Shown: positions 30,885 through 39,248, numbered from the stretch's first letter. The stretch is 39,308 bases of DNA from an uncultured Candidatus Melainabacteria bacterium (GCA_947090755.1 CAMUPF010000017.1:1-39308), one strand, 5' to 3'. Numbers and translations: made by a program. The notes: generated by a model not told the origin, from the letters alone.

Positions 30885-31057
30885 AGACCTGCGGGTCTGA
30901 GACAAAAGCTTACTGAGCGGGATGAGGATGATTGATCAACGGAAACCGTGAGCCAATCAGTCCAATATGGCTCTCGACTCAGTCGAGTAGAAGGTAAGTC
31001 GAAGAGGAGCGGTAGGTTAAGTTAAGGAAAAGGTATGGGATACATCTTATACCTTTT
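30885..31057 (+). ncRNA. Candidate structured RNA or long 3' UTR
   Basis: Three hairpins and a terminator follow the gene at 29323: AGACC / GGTCT (30885-30898); an outer TGATTG / CAATCA (30929-30934, 30954-30959) enclosing ACGG-AAA-CCGT (30939-30949); CTCGAC-TCA-GTCGAG (30973-30987); then AAAAGGTAT / ATACCTTTT (31028-31057) with a T-run. TAAAAT at 30874-30879 could be a -10 for a transcript starting near 30886. I could not assign it to a known RNA class. Confidence 0.4.
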
Positions 31058-31130
31058 ATCTTTTGCTTTACTTTTGCCCTTGGGCGTGGTTAAATTATAC
31101 TATAACTCTTATTGATTAGGATTAGTGTTT

Positions 31131-33116
31131 ATGAAGGTAACGCCTGTTATATCGCAAAATAATCTTGCGTTCAGACGTCGTTTAACGAATGACGAAGAAA
31201 CACAGCTGCGCAAAATTACAGGGCAGGCAAAAGAGGTTCTGGGTAATACCGGAAATTCTGTTTTGATTGTGCACGATGCTTGTTTACCGCAGGCGCAGAC
31301 GAGAAATACCGGTGTCGCAAATATTTCGGGCAAGGATTCAGCGCAGTTCTTTGATTTTGCAAAAACGTATTTTGGCGTGAATACAATTGAGGTATTGCCT
31401 CAGGGTGAATTTGTAAGGGCGCATTCAAACGGACTCGTCAGTGCTTATAGTTATTCTGCATTCGGGTTGAATGATTCATTAATCAACCCCGAAGCTCTAA
31501 CACGGCCGGCATGGCGTAATATTATGACGACGGAGGAATTCGATTCCATTGTTGCGGCGAATAACGCAGCGGATAAGGCATCGACTGTTCGGTTTGAGAA
31601 AATTAATGCCCCCGGGTCTGAGTTTCAGGTGCAAATAAAAAACGCTTTTGACAGATTTATGGCGCTTGATAAGAACGATAGTTTGCGTGTTGAATTTGAG
31701 GCGTACAAAACTGAAAATGCGGACTGGCTTGAACCAAAGGTTGTATATTCGATATTGAAACGTCGAAATGGCGGACGGGAGTTTGATAATTGGGCGGGTC
31801 AGCTTGATAAAAATTTATATAACCCGCGATATTCTGAAAGCGAACGGCAAGCAAGGATTGACGGGCTTTTACGAACGAATAAAACGGAGGCAGAGTTTTT
31901 CAGGTTTAAGCAATTTGTCGCGGAAAAACATCTTCAAGAAGGGCGGGAATTACTTCATGGCAAAGGTTTAAAACTTTTTGGCGACATGCCAATCGGGTTC
32001 TCGCCGCAAGAGCGCTGGGCAAATCCTGCGGCGTTTTTACCGGATTATTATACCGGTGCTAATGATTGGAAAATGCCGTGTTTAAATTTTCGGGATATAA
32101 CGGCTTCGGATTCAGCGTCCGCAAAGCTTTTGAGGCGTAAGGCTGCGTTGAATGCAAGGCGTTACGATGGAATAAGGTTTGATGTTTCGTGGCTCTATAT
32201 TATGCCGAAAATGGTGAATTCTCAGACGGGTTCGGTCGAGAGGATGTATTATGGCGATGAAGTTCTCAAAATGATGGAGGATGAAATCCGGCGGGTTCAG
32301 GGGGATAAGTTTTCAATGCAGAATTTAATTCATGAAGTTAAAGCCGGAAAGGACGACTTTTCGATTTTTAACGGAGGAAAACTTGATTCTGCACTGTCCG
32401 GACGGGTCGCGATTTTTGAATCCGAAAATCTGAGTCATTCGTGGGGAAACAATGATTATTACGCCAAAACACTTGGATTGTCCGGTGATTCTTATATTTT
32501 GGGCATAGGGGATCACACGGCGCAGCCGCTAAGACAGATTGCCGACGGAATTAATGATTTAGTCGCGTCCGCTAACAATGCGGGGCCTGTGATAAGAAAA
32601 GACGCGCAGGCTGAAGTACTTGCGCATATCTTTAACGAACCGGTTGAAAACTTTCTGAAACCCGCGGAGTTTATACGTTCAAAATTCGCAGACATTATGA
32701 GTGCCAGACATAATTTTATTTTTTTCATGGACGCACTTGGCGGAATGAGCCGATTTGATTCTCAGGGGTTGAATGGTAAAGCTAACTATGCTTATAAAAT
32801 TTCTGCAGATTTTAAAGAGAAATATCATGCTTTACTGCAAAAAGGTCTTGCGTTTAATTTACCTGATGTTCTTGCTCGTGCACTGGAAAAAGAAGGACTG
32901 CAAAATCAACACAGAGGCTTGTATGATAAACTTTGTAAGTTCGCAAAAATTTTAAAAGAAAAAGAAGTAAATGATACTTCTGCGATTATTAAAAAAACAA
33001 CCGGTTCAAACCGGTGGAAAACTATCGCAATAGCCGGAGTAAGCCTGTTTGCACTGGGATTTATGGCGTTGGCGCTCAGAAAAAAATCTGATGAAAAACA
33101 TTCAAAATCTTATTGA
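31131..33116 (+). CDS. Divergent GH77-like (4-alpha-glucanotransferase-type) protein with C-terminal membrane anchor
   Basis: A 661-residue protein. The body follows the MalQ/GH77 plan: FFDFAKTYFGVNTIEVLPQG at the start of the barrel, SAYSYSAFGLNDSLINPE, FFRFKQFVAEKHLQEGRELLHGKGLKLFGDMPIGF (GDxPI motif), ERWANPAAF, and RRYDGIRFDVSWLY, which aligns with the YDAxRIDHF nucleophile segment but lacks the His. HEVKAG and GIGDHT stand where GH77 has the acid/base AEDLG and THD. Glycogen or maltodextrin processing is likely but activity is not assured. A hydrophobic helix (about residues 628-645) and a basic tail end the protein, which is unusual for the family. Start ATG 31131, weak AGGA upstream. 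Confidence 0.72.
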   Translation: MKVTPVISQNNLAFRRRLTNDEETQLRKITGQAKEVLGNTGNSVLIVHDACLPQAQTRNTGVANISGKDSAQFFDFAKTYFGVNTIEVLPQGEFVRAHSNGLVSAYSYSAFGLNDSLINPEALTRPAWRNIMTTEEFDSIVAANNAADKASTVRFEKINAPGSEFQVQIKNAFDRFMALDKNDSLRVEFEAYKTENADWLEPKVVYSILKRRNGGREFDNWAGQLDKNLYNPRYSESERQARIDGLLRTNKTEAEFFRFKQFVAEKHLQEGRELLHGKGLKLFGDMPIGFSPQERWANPAAFLPDYYTGANDWKMPCLNFRDITASDSASAKLLRRKAALNARRYDGIRFDVSWLYIMPKMVNSQTGSVERMYYGDEVLKMMEDEIRRVQGDKFSMQNLIHEVKAGKDDFSIFNGGKLDSALSGRVAIFESENLSHSWGNNDYYAKTLGLSGDSYILGIGDHTAQPLRQIADGINDLVASANNAGPVIRKDAQAEVLAHIFNEPVENFLKPAEFIRSKFADIMSARHNFIFFMDALGGMSRFDSQGLNGKANYAYKISADFKEKYHALLQKGLAFNLPDVLARALEKEGLQNQHRGLYDKLCKFAKILKEKEVNDTSAIIKKTTGSNRWKTIAIAGVSLFALGFMALALRKKSDEKHSKSY

Positions 33117-33141
33117 CAGAATATATAAAATCGATTAGAAT
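33113..33141 (+). promoter_or_regulatory. Consensus sigma-70 promoter, leaderless gene
   Basis: TTGACA (33113-33118), 17 nt, TAGAAT (33136-33141), then 7 nt to ATG 33149. Transcription should begin at the start codon itself. The -35 overlaps the stop codon of the GH77-like gene. Confidence 0.8.
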
Positions 33142-33148
33142 TAAAAAC

Positions 33149-33832
33149 ATGAAAAAGAAATTATTGTTATTGGTTGGATTACTGGTTTTTGGAATGCAAG
33201 TTCTGGGAGCTACTTTTACGTTTAATTTTGACGGCAGTGGATTTATCTCTGACGGTGCGTCTGTTCTTGACGATTCGGATAAGGAAAAAATATCGTTTTA
33301 TCTTGATTATGTTAAAGCGCAAACCTCTTATTCGATACTGGTTGTTACTCTTGATACGCTTGACGGAATCCCTGCAAGTAAGGTGGCAAGAGTGGTTTCC
33401 GAGCGCGGTATAGCCGGCGAAAAAGATAATATTCTGGTGTTTTTGATTGCACCTACGGAAGGCAAAATCGGTGTTGAAATCGGCGAAAACCTAAAGTCTG
33501 AAATTTCATACGTTGCTTTGAAGAATATTATTCAGGAGGAAGTTTCTCCGTCTTTTAAAAACGGCGAATATTCTTCAGCGATTACAAAAGGTATTTATTA
33601 TATTTCCCGCGCAATTGAACCTTCTCTTGTTTTCGTAAAACAGGATTCAAATGCCAAAAATTTTGAGCCGATGAGTAAACCGATACAAAAAACTTTTTCG
33701 TTTCAAAAGGAATATTTGTTTGCGTTGATTTTTGTTTTATTGGGCGGAGGCCTTGTTCTTCTTCGAAAAACTGCGGCTAAAAAACCTAAAAAAGCAAAAC
33801 GTGGCGGCTTTGGAAATAATTTTAGTATATAA
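33149..33832 (+). CDS. TPM-domain (YgcG-type) membrane protein
   Basis: A 227-residue protein: signal peptide (MKKKLLLLVGLLVFGMQVLG), then a TPM domain (FISDGASVLDDSDKEKISFYLDYVKAQTSYSILVVTLDTL through GKIGVEIGENLKSEISYVALKNII) typical of extracytoplasmic TPM proteins with a Rossmann-like fold, a membrane helix at about 190-207 (YLFALIFVLLGGGLVLL) and a Lys/Arg-rich cytoplasmic tail. Members take part in envelope or photosystem repair in plants and Cyanobacteria; role here unknown. Its own consensus promoter gives a leaderless message. The nucleotidyltransferase-like gene starts 17 nt after its stop. Confidence 0.82.
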   Translation: MKKKLLLLVGLLVFGMQVLGATFTFNFDGSGFISDGASVLDDSDKEKISFYLDYVKAQTSYSILVVTLDTLDGIPASKVARVVSERGIAGEKDNILVFLIAPTEGKIGVEIGENLKSEISYVALKNIIQEEVSPSFKNGEYSSAITKGIYYISRAIEPSLVFVKQDSNAKNFEPMSKPIQKTFSFQKEYLFALIFVLLGGGLVLLRKTAAKKPKKAKRGGFGNNFSI

Positions 33833-33848
33833 GCAATTGGAGAAGCAG

Positions 33849-34550
33849 ATGAAAGATTTAAATTTGTTAGTTGATTCATTACAGGATGTTTTTTCAAATA
33901 AATTATTATCAGTTTTTATTTTTGGTTCAAAGGCAAATTCATCTGAACATCCGCTGAATTCAAATGTGGATTTGTTTGTTGTTGTCGACGAACTTACATC
34001 GGAAGATATTACAAAGTTGTTTCCGAATGTCCAACGTTGGATTGCAAACGGTAACCCTGCCCCGCTTATTATGAGTAAAGATGAATTCTTTGGTATGACT
34101 GATATTTATGCCATTGAGTTTTCAGATATAAAATGGAATTATCAACTCGTTTACGGTAACGACTTCGTAGAAACATTGAACGTTAACTATTTTGATTTAA
34201 GACTTCAATGTGAGCGTGAATTGAAAAATTTAATTATGAAGTTGAGAGCGTTTTATCTGGAACACGGCAGAGCAAAATCAGCGCTTCTGCCTGCTGCTGA
34301 AGCAATTGCCAAAACTGTTATTGTGATTTTTAGAGCACTGTTAAGACTGAAAAATATCAACCCGTCTGTTTATAAGCAGTATGTCGTTGAGCAACTGGCT
34401 TCTGTTATTAGGTTGGATAAAGTTTTCTTTAAAAAATTAATAGGCTATAAGGAAGGAACATATACTTTTGCGGCTTCTGAAATCTATGAATTTAGCGAAT
34501 ATATGCTGAACCAGCTTTCTAATATTTTGAAACAGGTCTCAGAAATGTAA
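33849..34550 (+). CDS. Nucleotidyltransferase-like protein with altered active site
   Basis: A 233-residue protein. LLSVFIFGSKANSS ... SNVDLFVVVDEL resembles the polbeta/MNT nucleotidyltransferase core, G-S-x(n)-S-D-I-D-L-x-V, but the first catalytic Asp is Asn (SNVD) and DLF replaces DLL. The C-terminal half is a helical HEPN/KNTase-like bundle (LRLQCERELKNLIMKLRAFYLEHGRAKSAL). It could still bind nucleotide or have lost catalysis. The start ATG 33849 is chosen because GGAG lies 8 nt upstream and a longer frame would overlap the TPM gene entirely. It is closed by the hairpin at 34573-34630. Confidence 0.68.
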   Translation: MKDLNLLVDSLQDVFSNKLLSVFIFGSKANSSEHPLNSNVDLFVVVDELTSEDITKLFPNVQRWIANGNPAPLIMSKDEFFGMTDIYAIEFSDIKWNYQLVYGNDFVETLNVNYFDLRLQCERELKNLIMKLRAFYLEHGRAKSALLPAAEAIAKTVIVIFRALLRLKNINPSVYKQYVVEQLASVIRLDKVFFKKLIGYKEGTYTFAASEIYEFSEYMLNQLSNILKQVSEM

Positions 34551-34572
34551 GCTCATACATAAATATGATACG

Positions 34573-34630
34573 AAAACCTTTCAAATATGCTATATTACAA
34601 ATGTTTATAGTATAACTTGAAAGGTTTTTT
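34573..34630 (+). promoter_or_regulatory. Long hairpin overlapping the ribosome site of the next gene
   Basis: AAAACCTTTCAA (34573-34584) pairs perfectly with TTGAAAGGTTTT (34617-34628). Inside, TATGCTATA (34586-34594) pairs with TATAGTATA (34606-34614) with one wobble. TTTTTT ends one base before ATG 34632, and GAAAGG, the Shine-Dalgarno, is in the stem. It is a terminator for the upstream gene and could also hide the ribosome site in read-through RNA. Confidence 0.7.
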
Positions 34631-34631
34631 A

Positions 34632-35474
34632 ATGGCTGGATATTTTGATTATTTAGGAAAAGTATTAACGGAAAAAGGCTCCTGGTATAAGATTTTAATG
34701 ATTTGTGCCCTGCAAGGAATAGCAATATTTTTTAGTCCTAAACCAATTATGAATCAGATGGCAGCAGGCTCTATGCCGCAATTTAATGTTCCGGGCATAA
34801 TCCTTTATTTATTGTGTTCGATGCTTGTTTTTGGATTCGTAATTCAAGTATATAATTATTTTATGAATAATAAAACACAATTACTGCCGGATGTAGATTT
34901 TGCGGATATGTTTTTGAAGTCAATACGAATTATTCCTTTTGTGCTTGTATGGATAGTTTATTTTACAATATTTGGCGTCCTGTTAGCATTTTTAAGCGCA
35001 GCAGGGCCTAAAAGCGGTTTTTCTTTTACGCTTTTGATGGTGATTTTTGTCGGATTTATGTTGTTTCTGGCATTTATGTTTGCCGTTATGCTGATTCTTC
35101 ATGCAAAAGATTTTTCTTATAAATATCTTTTGAACCCTCTCACTCCTTTTAATTTATTCTCAAAGGTCGCTGGGCCGGTAACTGTATTGGTTCTTTTATA
35201 CGGGCTGATTAATGTGGTTCTGTACGGTTTATTTTTCGGGGCGATGTTTCTCATTGGCATTTCCGGAGGCGAGGCTGCTACAGTTTCATCAATGGTCGCA
35301 ATAGGTATTGCCGGATTGGTATTTTTATATCTGAATAACGCTTTTAGTTTTGCATACAGCCTTAAGTTTGCGGATATCGTGAAATCTAAACTTGCCGGTA
35401 CAAAGTATCTTGGAGATGAGTTTGCAACGCCGGTATCATCAGGCGTTGAAAATGACGATGAATTAGATTATTAA
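34632..35474 (+). CDS. Polytopic membrane protein of unknown function
   Basis: A 280-residue inner-membrane protein with about six hydrophobic helices (for example PGIILYLLCSMLVFGFVIQVY, IIPFVLVWIVYFTIFGVLLAF, TLLMVIFVGFMLFLAFMFAVM, VTVLVLLYGLINVVLYGLFF, AIGIAGLVFLYLNNAFSFAYS), a DUF4013-like layout without clear signature. The start is ATG 34632 behind GAAAGG; the TTG at 34617 is within the hairpin. The acidic C-terminus (ENDDELDY) is cytoplasmic by the positive-inside rule. A terminator follows at 35496. Confidence 0.75.
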   Translation: MAGYFDYLGKVLTEKGSWYKILMICALQGIAIFFSPKPIMNQMAAGSMPQFNVPGIILYLLCSMLVFGFVIQVYNYFMNNKTQLLPDVDFADMFLKSIRIIPFVLVWIVYFTIFGVLLAFLSAAGPKSGFSFTLLMVIFVGFMLFLAFMFAVMLILHAKDFSYKYLLNPLTPFNLFSKVAGPVTVLVLLYGLINVVLYGLFFGAMFLIGISGGEAATVSSMVAIGIAGLVFLYLNNAFSFAYSLKFADIVKSKLAGTKYLGDEFATPVSSGVENDDELDY

Positions 35475-35495
35475 TTTGTATATTAAGAATTGTAA

Positions 35496-35525
35496 ATTGC
35501 CTCTCGTTTCGGGAGGCAATTTTTG
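35496..35525 (+). terminator. Terminator after the membrane protein gene
   Basis: ATTGCCTC / GAGGCAAT around a 9-nt loop followed by TTTTTG. Confidence 0.85.
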
Positions 35526-35532
35526 TATCTAA

Positions 35533-35551
35533 AAATACTTTATATATACAA
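35533..35551 (+). promoter_or_regulatory. 19-bp element shared by two large lineage-specific genes (copy 2)
   Basis: AAATACTTTATATATACAA, identical to 29280-29298. Here it lies 41 nt before ATG 35593. Confidence 0.65.
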
Positions 35552-35592
35552 GGTTAGGAATATTTTAATTTATAGGAAAGGTTAGGTTAGTT

Positions 35593-36702
35593 ATGGGAAT
35601 CAATCCGGCAATGGGCATGGGTATGATGGGTGGAAGCGAAGATTTTTATACCCAAATGCTTTATCAACAAATGATGGCTCAAAATGGTGGCGCTAATGCG
35701 TCAATCTGGAACACCGCAGCAGCAAACGGTGCTGTTAACGGGGGTGGGGCGGACTCCTCAGCAGTTCAACAGCAAGCGGTTAAAGGTTCAGGATTTGGCA
35801 AGGCGTTAACATACGGTATCGGCGCAGGTGCAGCGGTCGGCGCGGCAACTTATTTTACAAACAATAAGTTTAATGCTCCGGTTAAAGACGGTAAATTTAC
35901 ACCGGAATTTATGAGTAAATTCTCCGGTGAATACGCTGCTATGCAAAACGGTAACAAATTAGAAAACTTTTTCAAAGGTTTGGGCACACAAAAGAACCCT
36001 GTTACAGCTGAAAATTACAATGGTGTAATGGATTCTATTGAAGAATTTATCAAATCCGGTGATGTTGATGATTTGACGGATGATGCAAAACAGGTTTTGA
36101 AAAAGAAATTCGGTCTTGCAAAAGCTGATAAAGCAGCGCTTGAAGGCCTGCATAACACAAAATTGGCTGATATGAAGTCTTTCTTGACAGATACTCATTA
36201 CGGCGTGAATGATTTAGTCCATGCGAATAATCTTAATGCAAAACAAGGCTTGTTGGATTCTCTTGATGATATCCGTGACGGCTGGAAAGGTTTTGGTAAA
36301 GGCAAAGACTCAATCCCTGCGAAATTAGAATATCTCCGTGAACACGGCTACGCAATGGGTATGGAAAAAGCCGATTACGAAAAATTACTTCGTAACGCTG
36401 ATGATATCACAGATGTAAAAGAATTGGATGATATTTTCAAAAAATTCGGAGAAAAAGCGCCGTTCAAAGCAAGAAAAGCTGCATTAAAGGGTGAAGTTGG
36501 CACAATCGAAAAAGCGATGCAGAAATTTGCCGCAAAATGGGATAAGAGTACAAAATTGTTTGGCGGCGGCTTCAAAAAGACCGGAAATGCAAAAACAATG
36601 ACGGCATTAGAAAACGCGTTATCAGCGATGAAAAAAGGCAAAGCCGGAAAATATGGCGCCATTGCAGCCGCAGGCGCAGCAGTCCTTTCATTCCTCGTTT
36701 AA
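35593..36702 (+). CDS. Lineage-specific helical protein, unknown function
   Basis: A 369-residue protein not assigned to a family. The N-terminus is Gly/Met/Asn/Ala-rich and low in complexity (MGINPAMGMGMMGGSEDFYTQML); residues about 72-88 form a short Gly/Ala hydrophobic helix (GIGAGAAVGAATYF); the middle is made of regular Lys/Asp/Leu helices; the very end is a second Ala-rich hydrophobic segment (AAAGAAVLSFLV). It shares general design and the 19-bp upstream element with 29323-30882, so the two are likely expressed together. AGGAAAGG lies before ATG. The terminator at 36729 follows. Confidence 0.7.
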   Translation: MGINPAMGMGMMGGSEDFYTQMLYQQMMAQNGGANASIWNTAAANGAVNGGGADSSAVQQQAVKGSGFGKALTYGIGAGAAVGAATYFTNNKFNAPVKDGKFTPEFMSKFSGEYAAMQNGNKLENFFKGLGTQKNPVTAENYNGVMDSIEEFIKSGDVDDLTDDAKQVLKKKFGLAKADKAALEGLHNTKLADMKSFLTDTHYGVNDLVHANNLNAKQGLLDSLDDIRDGWKGFGKGKDSIPAKLEYLREHGYAMGMEKADYEKLLRNADDITDVKELDDIFKKFGEKAPFKARKAALKGEVGTIEKAMQKFAAKWDKSTKLFGGGFKKTGNAKTMTALENALSAMKKGKAGKYGAIAAAGAAVLSFLV

Positions 36703-36728
36703 TTCCTAATACCTGAACCTTTCTATAA

Positions 36729-36755
36729 AAAAGCCCGCTTAACCGGCGGGCTTTT
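36729..36755. terminator. Bidirectional terminator
   Basis: AAAAGCCCGC / GGCGGGCTTTT with a 6-7-nt loop between convergent genes; good on both strands. Confidence 0.88.
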
Positions 36756-37395
36756 ATAATGCTAAAATTATATTGTGCCTTTTGTCGGTTTTTGTCAGAC
36801 GGTAGGAGAAAAATCTATTGTTCTCGCAAACCGTACAGTTTGGCAAAATATCTATATTTTTAACTCCAATAGCTTCCAGTTGGCGGCGGTTCGTTTCTTT
36901 GAGGTCGACCATAAACTTTTCGCCCTTTGACTCAAATACGGTATATGGCTGCAGGGCTTCGACAACTTCTCCGGTAACTTCAAAACAGCATTTTGAAATA
37001 CACGGGCCGATTGCGGCACGTATGTTTTCAGGCTTAGAACCCAGTTCAATCATTTTTGACGCGGTTTTGCGTGCGATTTGTGCGGCGGTTCCGCGCCAGC
37101 CCGCGTGGACGCCCGCCGCTATGTTTAAAACAGGGTCATAAAGGATTATTGGCGTGCAATCCGCAAAATTCATCACCAATCCCCTGCCTTTTTCGGTTAA
37201 AATTATTGCATCGGCTTCAAATCCCTCGATTAGCGCCGGTTCGATTTCTATGTGGTCGCCGTGAACTTGTTTCGGACGTATAAAACTTTTAACCCCCATC
37301 ATTCGGGCATAAAAATCAACACGCTCAGCGCAGAGATAATCGCTCTGCTCTGTAAAACAGTGGTTCAATCCCTCTAACAACTTTGATTTAAGCAT
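36754..37395 (-). CDS. pgeF: Peptidoglycan editing factor PgeF (YfiH/DUF152 family)
   Basis: A 213-residue member of the YfiH family, also called multicopper polyphenol oxidase-like; E. coli PgeF removes wrongly incorporated amino acids from peptidoglycan precursors. The zinc-site motifs are present: KQVHGDHI (His), FADCTPI (Cys) and GVHAGWRG (His), followed by the family's AIGPCISKCCFEV. Length is slightly short of the usual 240 because the N-terminal strand is reduced (MLKSKLLEGLNHCFTEQSD). Its ATG lies 1 nt after the fliA stop (TAATATG), so it is coupled to the sigma gene. Confidence 0.92.
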   Translation of the reverse strand: MLKSKLLEGLNHCFTEQSDYLCAERVDFYARMMGVKSFIRPKQVHGDHIEIEPALIEGFEADAIILTEKGRGLVMNFADCTPIILYDPVLNIAAGVHAGWRGTAAQIARKTASKMIELGSKPENIRAAIGPCISKCCFEVTGEVVEALQPYTVFESKGEKFMVDLKETNRRQLEAIGVKNIDILPNCTVCENNRFFSYRLTKTDKRHNIILAL

Positions 37396-37396
37396 A

Positions 37397-38062
37397 TTAA
37401 TAACCGTATTGTTCTCTTGCGTTCAGGTATTGTTTGATGGAAACGAGTGCGGCCTGAACGATACGCGTAACGCGTGAAGATGAGAGGCCGACCTGTGTTG
37501 CGATATCTTTTACCTGCATATTTCTGTAGAAACGGTATTCGACAACGGTTCTTTCTTTTGGAGGAAGGTTTGCGATTGCTTCTTTAATCATTTTAGCCAA
37601 TTCGGAAATCTCAGCGTTTTCATCCGGCATTGCGTGCGGGTCTTTGACAAAATCAAACGGTGAATCATTATCGCTTGCCGCCGCTGCTAAACCGTCAATG
37701 GAAAGGATGGTTTCATAAATGGATTCACGAACCTTAGCCTTTTGTGCTTCCGGATCACTTTCATCATAAAGTGCTTCTTCTTCACCTTCTTCTTCTTTGT
37801 GTTTTAAAGAATACCATTTGTAACGGATACGGAGTTCGTTTCTCATTGCCCAACGCACTGCGGTCGCGACATAAGCCGCATTATATTTTTCAAGTTGTTC
37901 CGGTGTTTTGTTTTTTACTAAAACCTGTATTGCAATAATACCGATAGAAACTAATTCTTCGCAGTCAAGCATGTGCGCAGGGATTCTGCGGTATTCCACG
38001 CGGGCTACCTTCTGCACGATGTCTATATATTCCTGAAGTTTTTGTTTATCTACGTTTATCAT
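37397..38062 (-). CDS. fliA: FliA/WhiG-type sigma factor
   Basis: A 221-residue sigma-28-like factor. Region 2 is DCEELVSIGIIAIQVLV ... YNAAYVATAVRWAMRNELR and region 4 is LPPKERTVVEYRFYRNMQVKDIATQVGLSSSRVTRIVQAALVSIKQYL with its HTH. The linker is acidic and longer than normal (KEEEGEEEALYDESDPEAQ). Being between pgeF and flhB, it probably directs late flagellar or motility transcription; WhiG-like alternatives remain. Upstream, TTTACA-N16-TACAAT ends 7 nt before ATG, with no Shine-Dalgarno, again a likely leaderless start. Confidence 0.85.
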   Translation of the reverse strand: MINVDKQKLQEYIDIVQKVARVEYRRIPAHMLDCEELVSIGIIAIQVLVKNKTPEQLEKYNAAYVATAVRWAMRNELRIRYKWYSLKHKEEEGEEEALYDESDPEAQKAKVRESIYETILSIDGLAAAASDNDSPFDFVKDPHAMPDENAEISELAKMIKEAIANLPPKERTVVEYRFYRNMQVKDIATQVGLSSSRVTRIVQAALVSIKQYLNAREQYGY

Positions 38063-38129
38063 TGTCCCAATTGTATTCTAGCACATCTGGCTGTAAATAA
38101 TACCTTTATTTGTATGATTTTTGTTTAAG

Positions 38130-39200
38130 CTATCGAGGTCGCGAGCCGCCTTTTTTCATATTATAAACAAAAAGCAGGATTTCCGCTACCGCTTTGTAAA
38201 GTTCCGGCGGAATCATCTGGTTTAAATCGACCATTTTGTATAACGCTCTTGCAACAGGCGGGTTTTCAATGACCGGTACGTTGTGGTCTTTTGCGATTTG
38301 AATAATTTTTTTTGCGATAAGTTCTGTACCTTTTGCGATTAACATAGGGGAAGCCATTTCTTCCTGTTTGTATTTAAGTGCGCAGGCCACGTGAATCGGG
38401 TTAGTGACGACGAAATCCGCTTCCGGCACCGCGTCCATCATGCCTTGCTGCAGCATTTGCATACGGCGTTGGCGCAGTGCTGCTTTGACGTTCGGATCAC
38501 CTTCCGTGTTTTTATATTCATCCTTGATTTCTTTGAATGACATTTTCTGGTCTTTTAAAAACTTCCATTTCGTAACCCCGTAATCCGCGGCCGCAATGAT
38601 TAAAAACGCAATGCAGGCTTTGAAAATAAATTCGGTTATGAGTTTGCCGAATTCTATCATTACGGAGAAGTTATTATCAATGGAGGCAAGCATTAGAATA
38701 CTTTCGATGTGCTCTTTGTAAACGCTCCAGCCGATAAACCCGAGAATCGCAACTTTCATAATGTTTTTGAACAGTTCAAAAAGGGTTTTTACAGACATAA
38801 TATTTTTGAAATATTTGGTAGGGTTAAGTTTGTCGAGTTTCGGCACGAGTGGTGCGATTGCGACCAGCGGGCCAACCTGAATAAAGTCGGCAAGAATCGC
38901 AACAAGCCATGCCAGAAACAAAATAGGACCGATAATCATTGCCGCACACTTGATAGTTGTTGTCCAGATATAAGTCATACCGATTGAATCAAGGTGAGCG
39001 TTGGGGATTTGTTCATAAAGCAGTGTATAAATCTGTACGATTTGCTCCCAGATGAACGGAGCCAGTCCGAAAATGGCCGTAAAAAGTACGAGCAAAGACA
39101 CTGCCATCGAAAAATCTTTAGATTTAACGACCTGTCCTTCTTTTCTGGCTTGCTCTAACTTCCGCGGCGTGGCGTCGTATTGTTTATCTTCATCACCCAT
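38130..39200 (-). CDS. flhB: Flagellar type III export switch protein FlhB
   Basis: A 356-residue protein of the FlhB/YscU family. The N-terminus DKQYDATPRKLEQARKEGQVVKSKDF is diagnostic; four membrane helices follow to about residue 210; the cytosolic part has KDEYKNTEGDPNVKAALRQRRMQML and the self-cleavage site as N267-P268-I-H, with Ile in place of the Thr of NPTH. N-P cleavage itself should still be possible. It switches export from rod/hook to filament proteins. The start is ATG 39200, since TACAAT lies 6 nt upstream and would make ATG 39206 part of the promoter region. Confidence 0.92.
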   Translation of the reverse strand: MGDEDKQYDATPRKLEQARKEGQVVKSKDFSMAVSLLVLFTAIFGLAPFIWEQIVQIYTLLYEQIPNAHLDSIGMTYIWTTTIKCAAMIIGPILFLAWLVAILADFIQVGPLVAIAPLVPKLDKLNPTKYFKNIMSVKTLFELFKNIMKVAILGFIGWSVYKEHIESILMLASIDNNFSVMIEFGKLITEFIFKACIAFLIIAAADYGVTKWKFLKDQKMSFKEIKDEYKNTEGDPNVKAALRQRRMQMLQQGMMDAVPEADFVVTNPIHVACALKYKQEEMASPMLIAKGTELIAKKIIQIAKDHNVPVIENPPVARALYKMVDLNQMIPPELYKAVAEILLFVYNMKKGGSRPR

Positions 39201-39219
39201 AATCATATTGTATCATGGA

Positions 39220-39248
39220 TTGACTAATATTAAAATATGGTACATAAT
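39220..39248 (+). promoter_or_regulatory. Promoter at the right edge
   Basis: TTGACT (39220-39225), 17 nt, CATAAT (39243-39248). The bases ATGGTACATAATAAA (39237-39251) match the pilin promoter at 21728-21742 exactly. AAGGAG follows at 39257, but no start codon is seen before the window ends. Confidence 0.6.
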
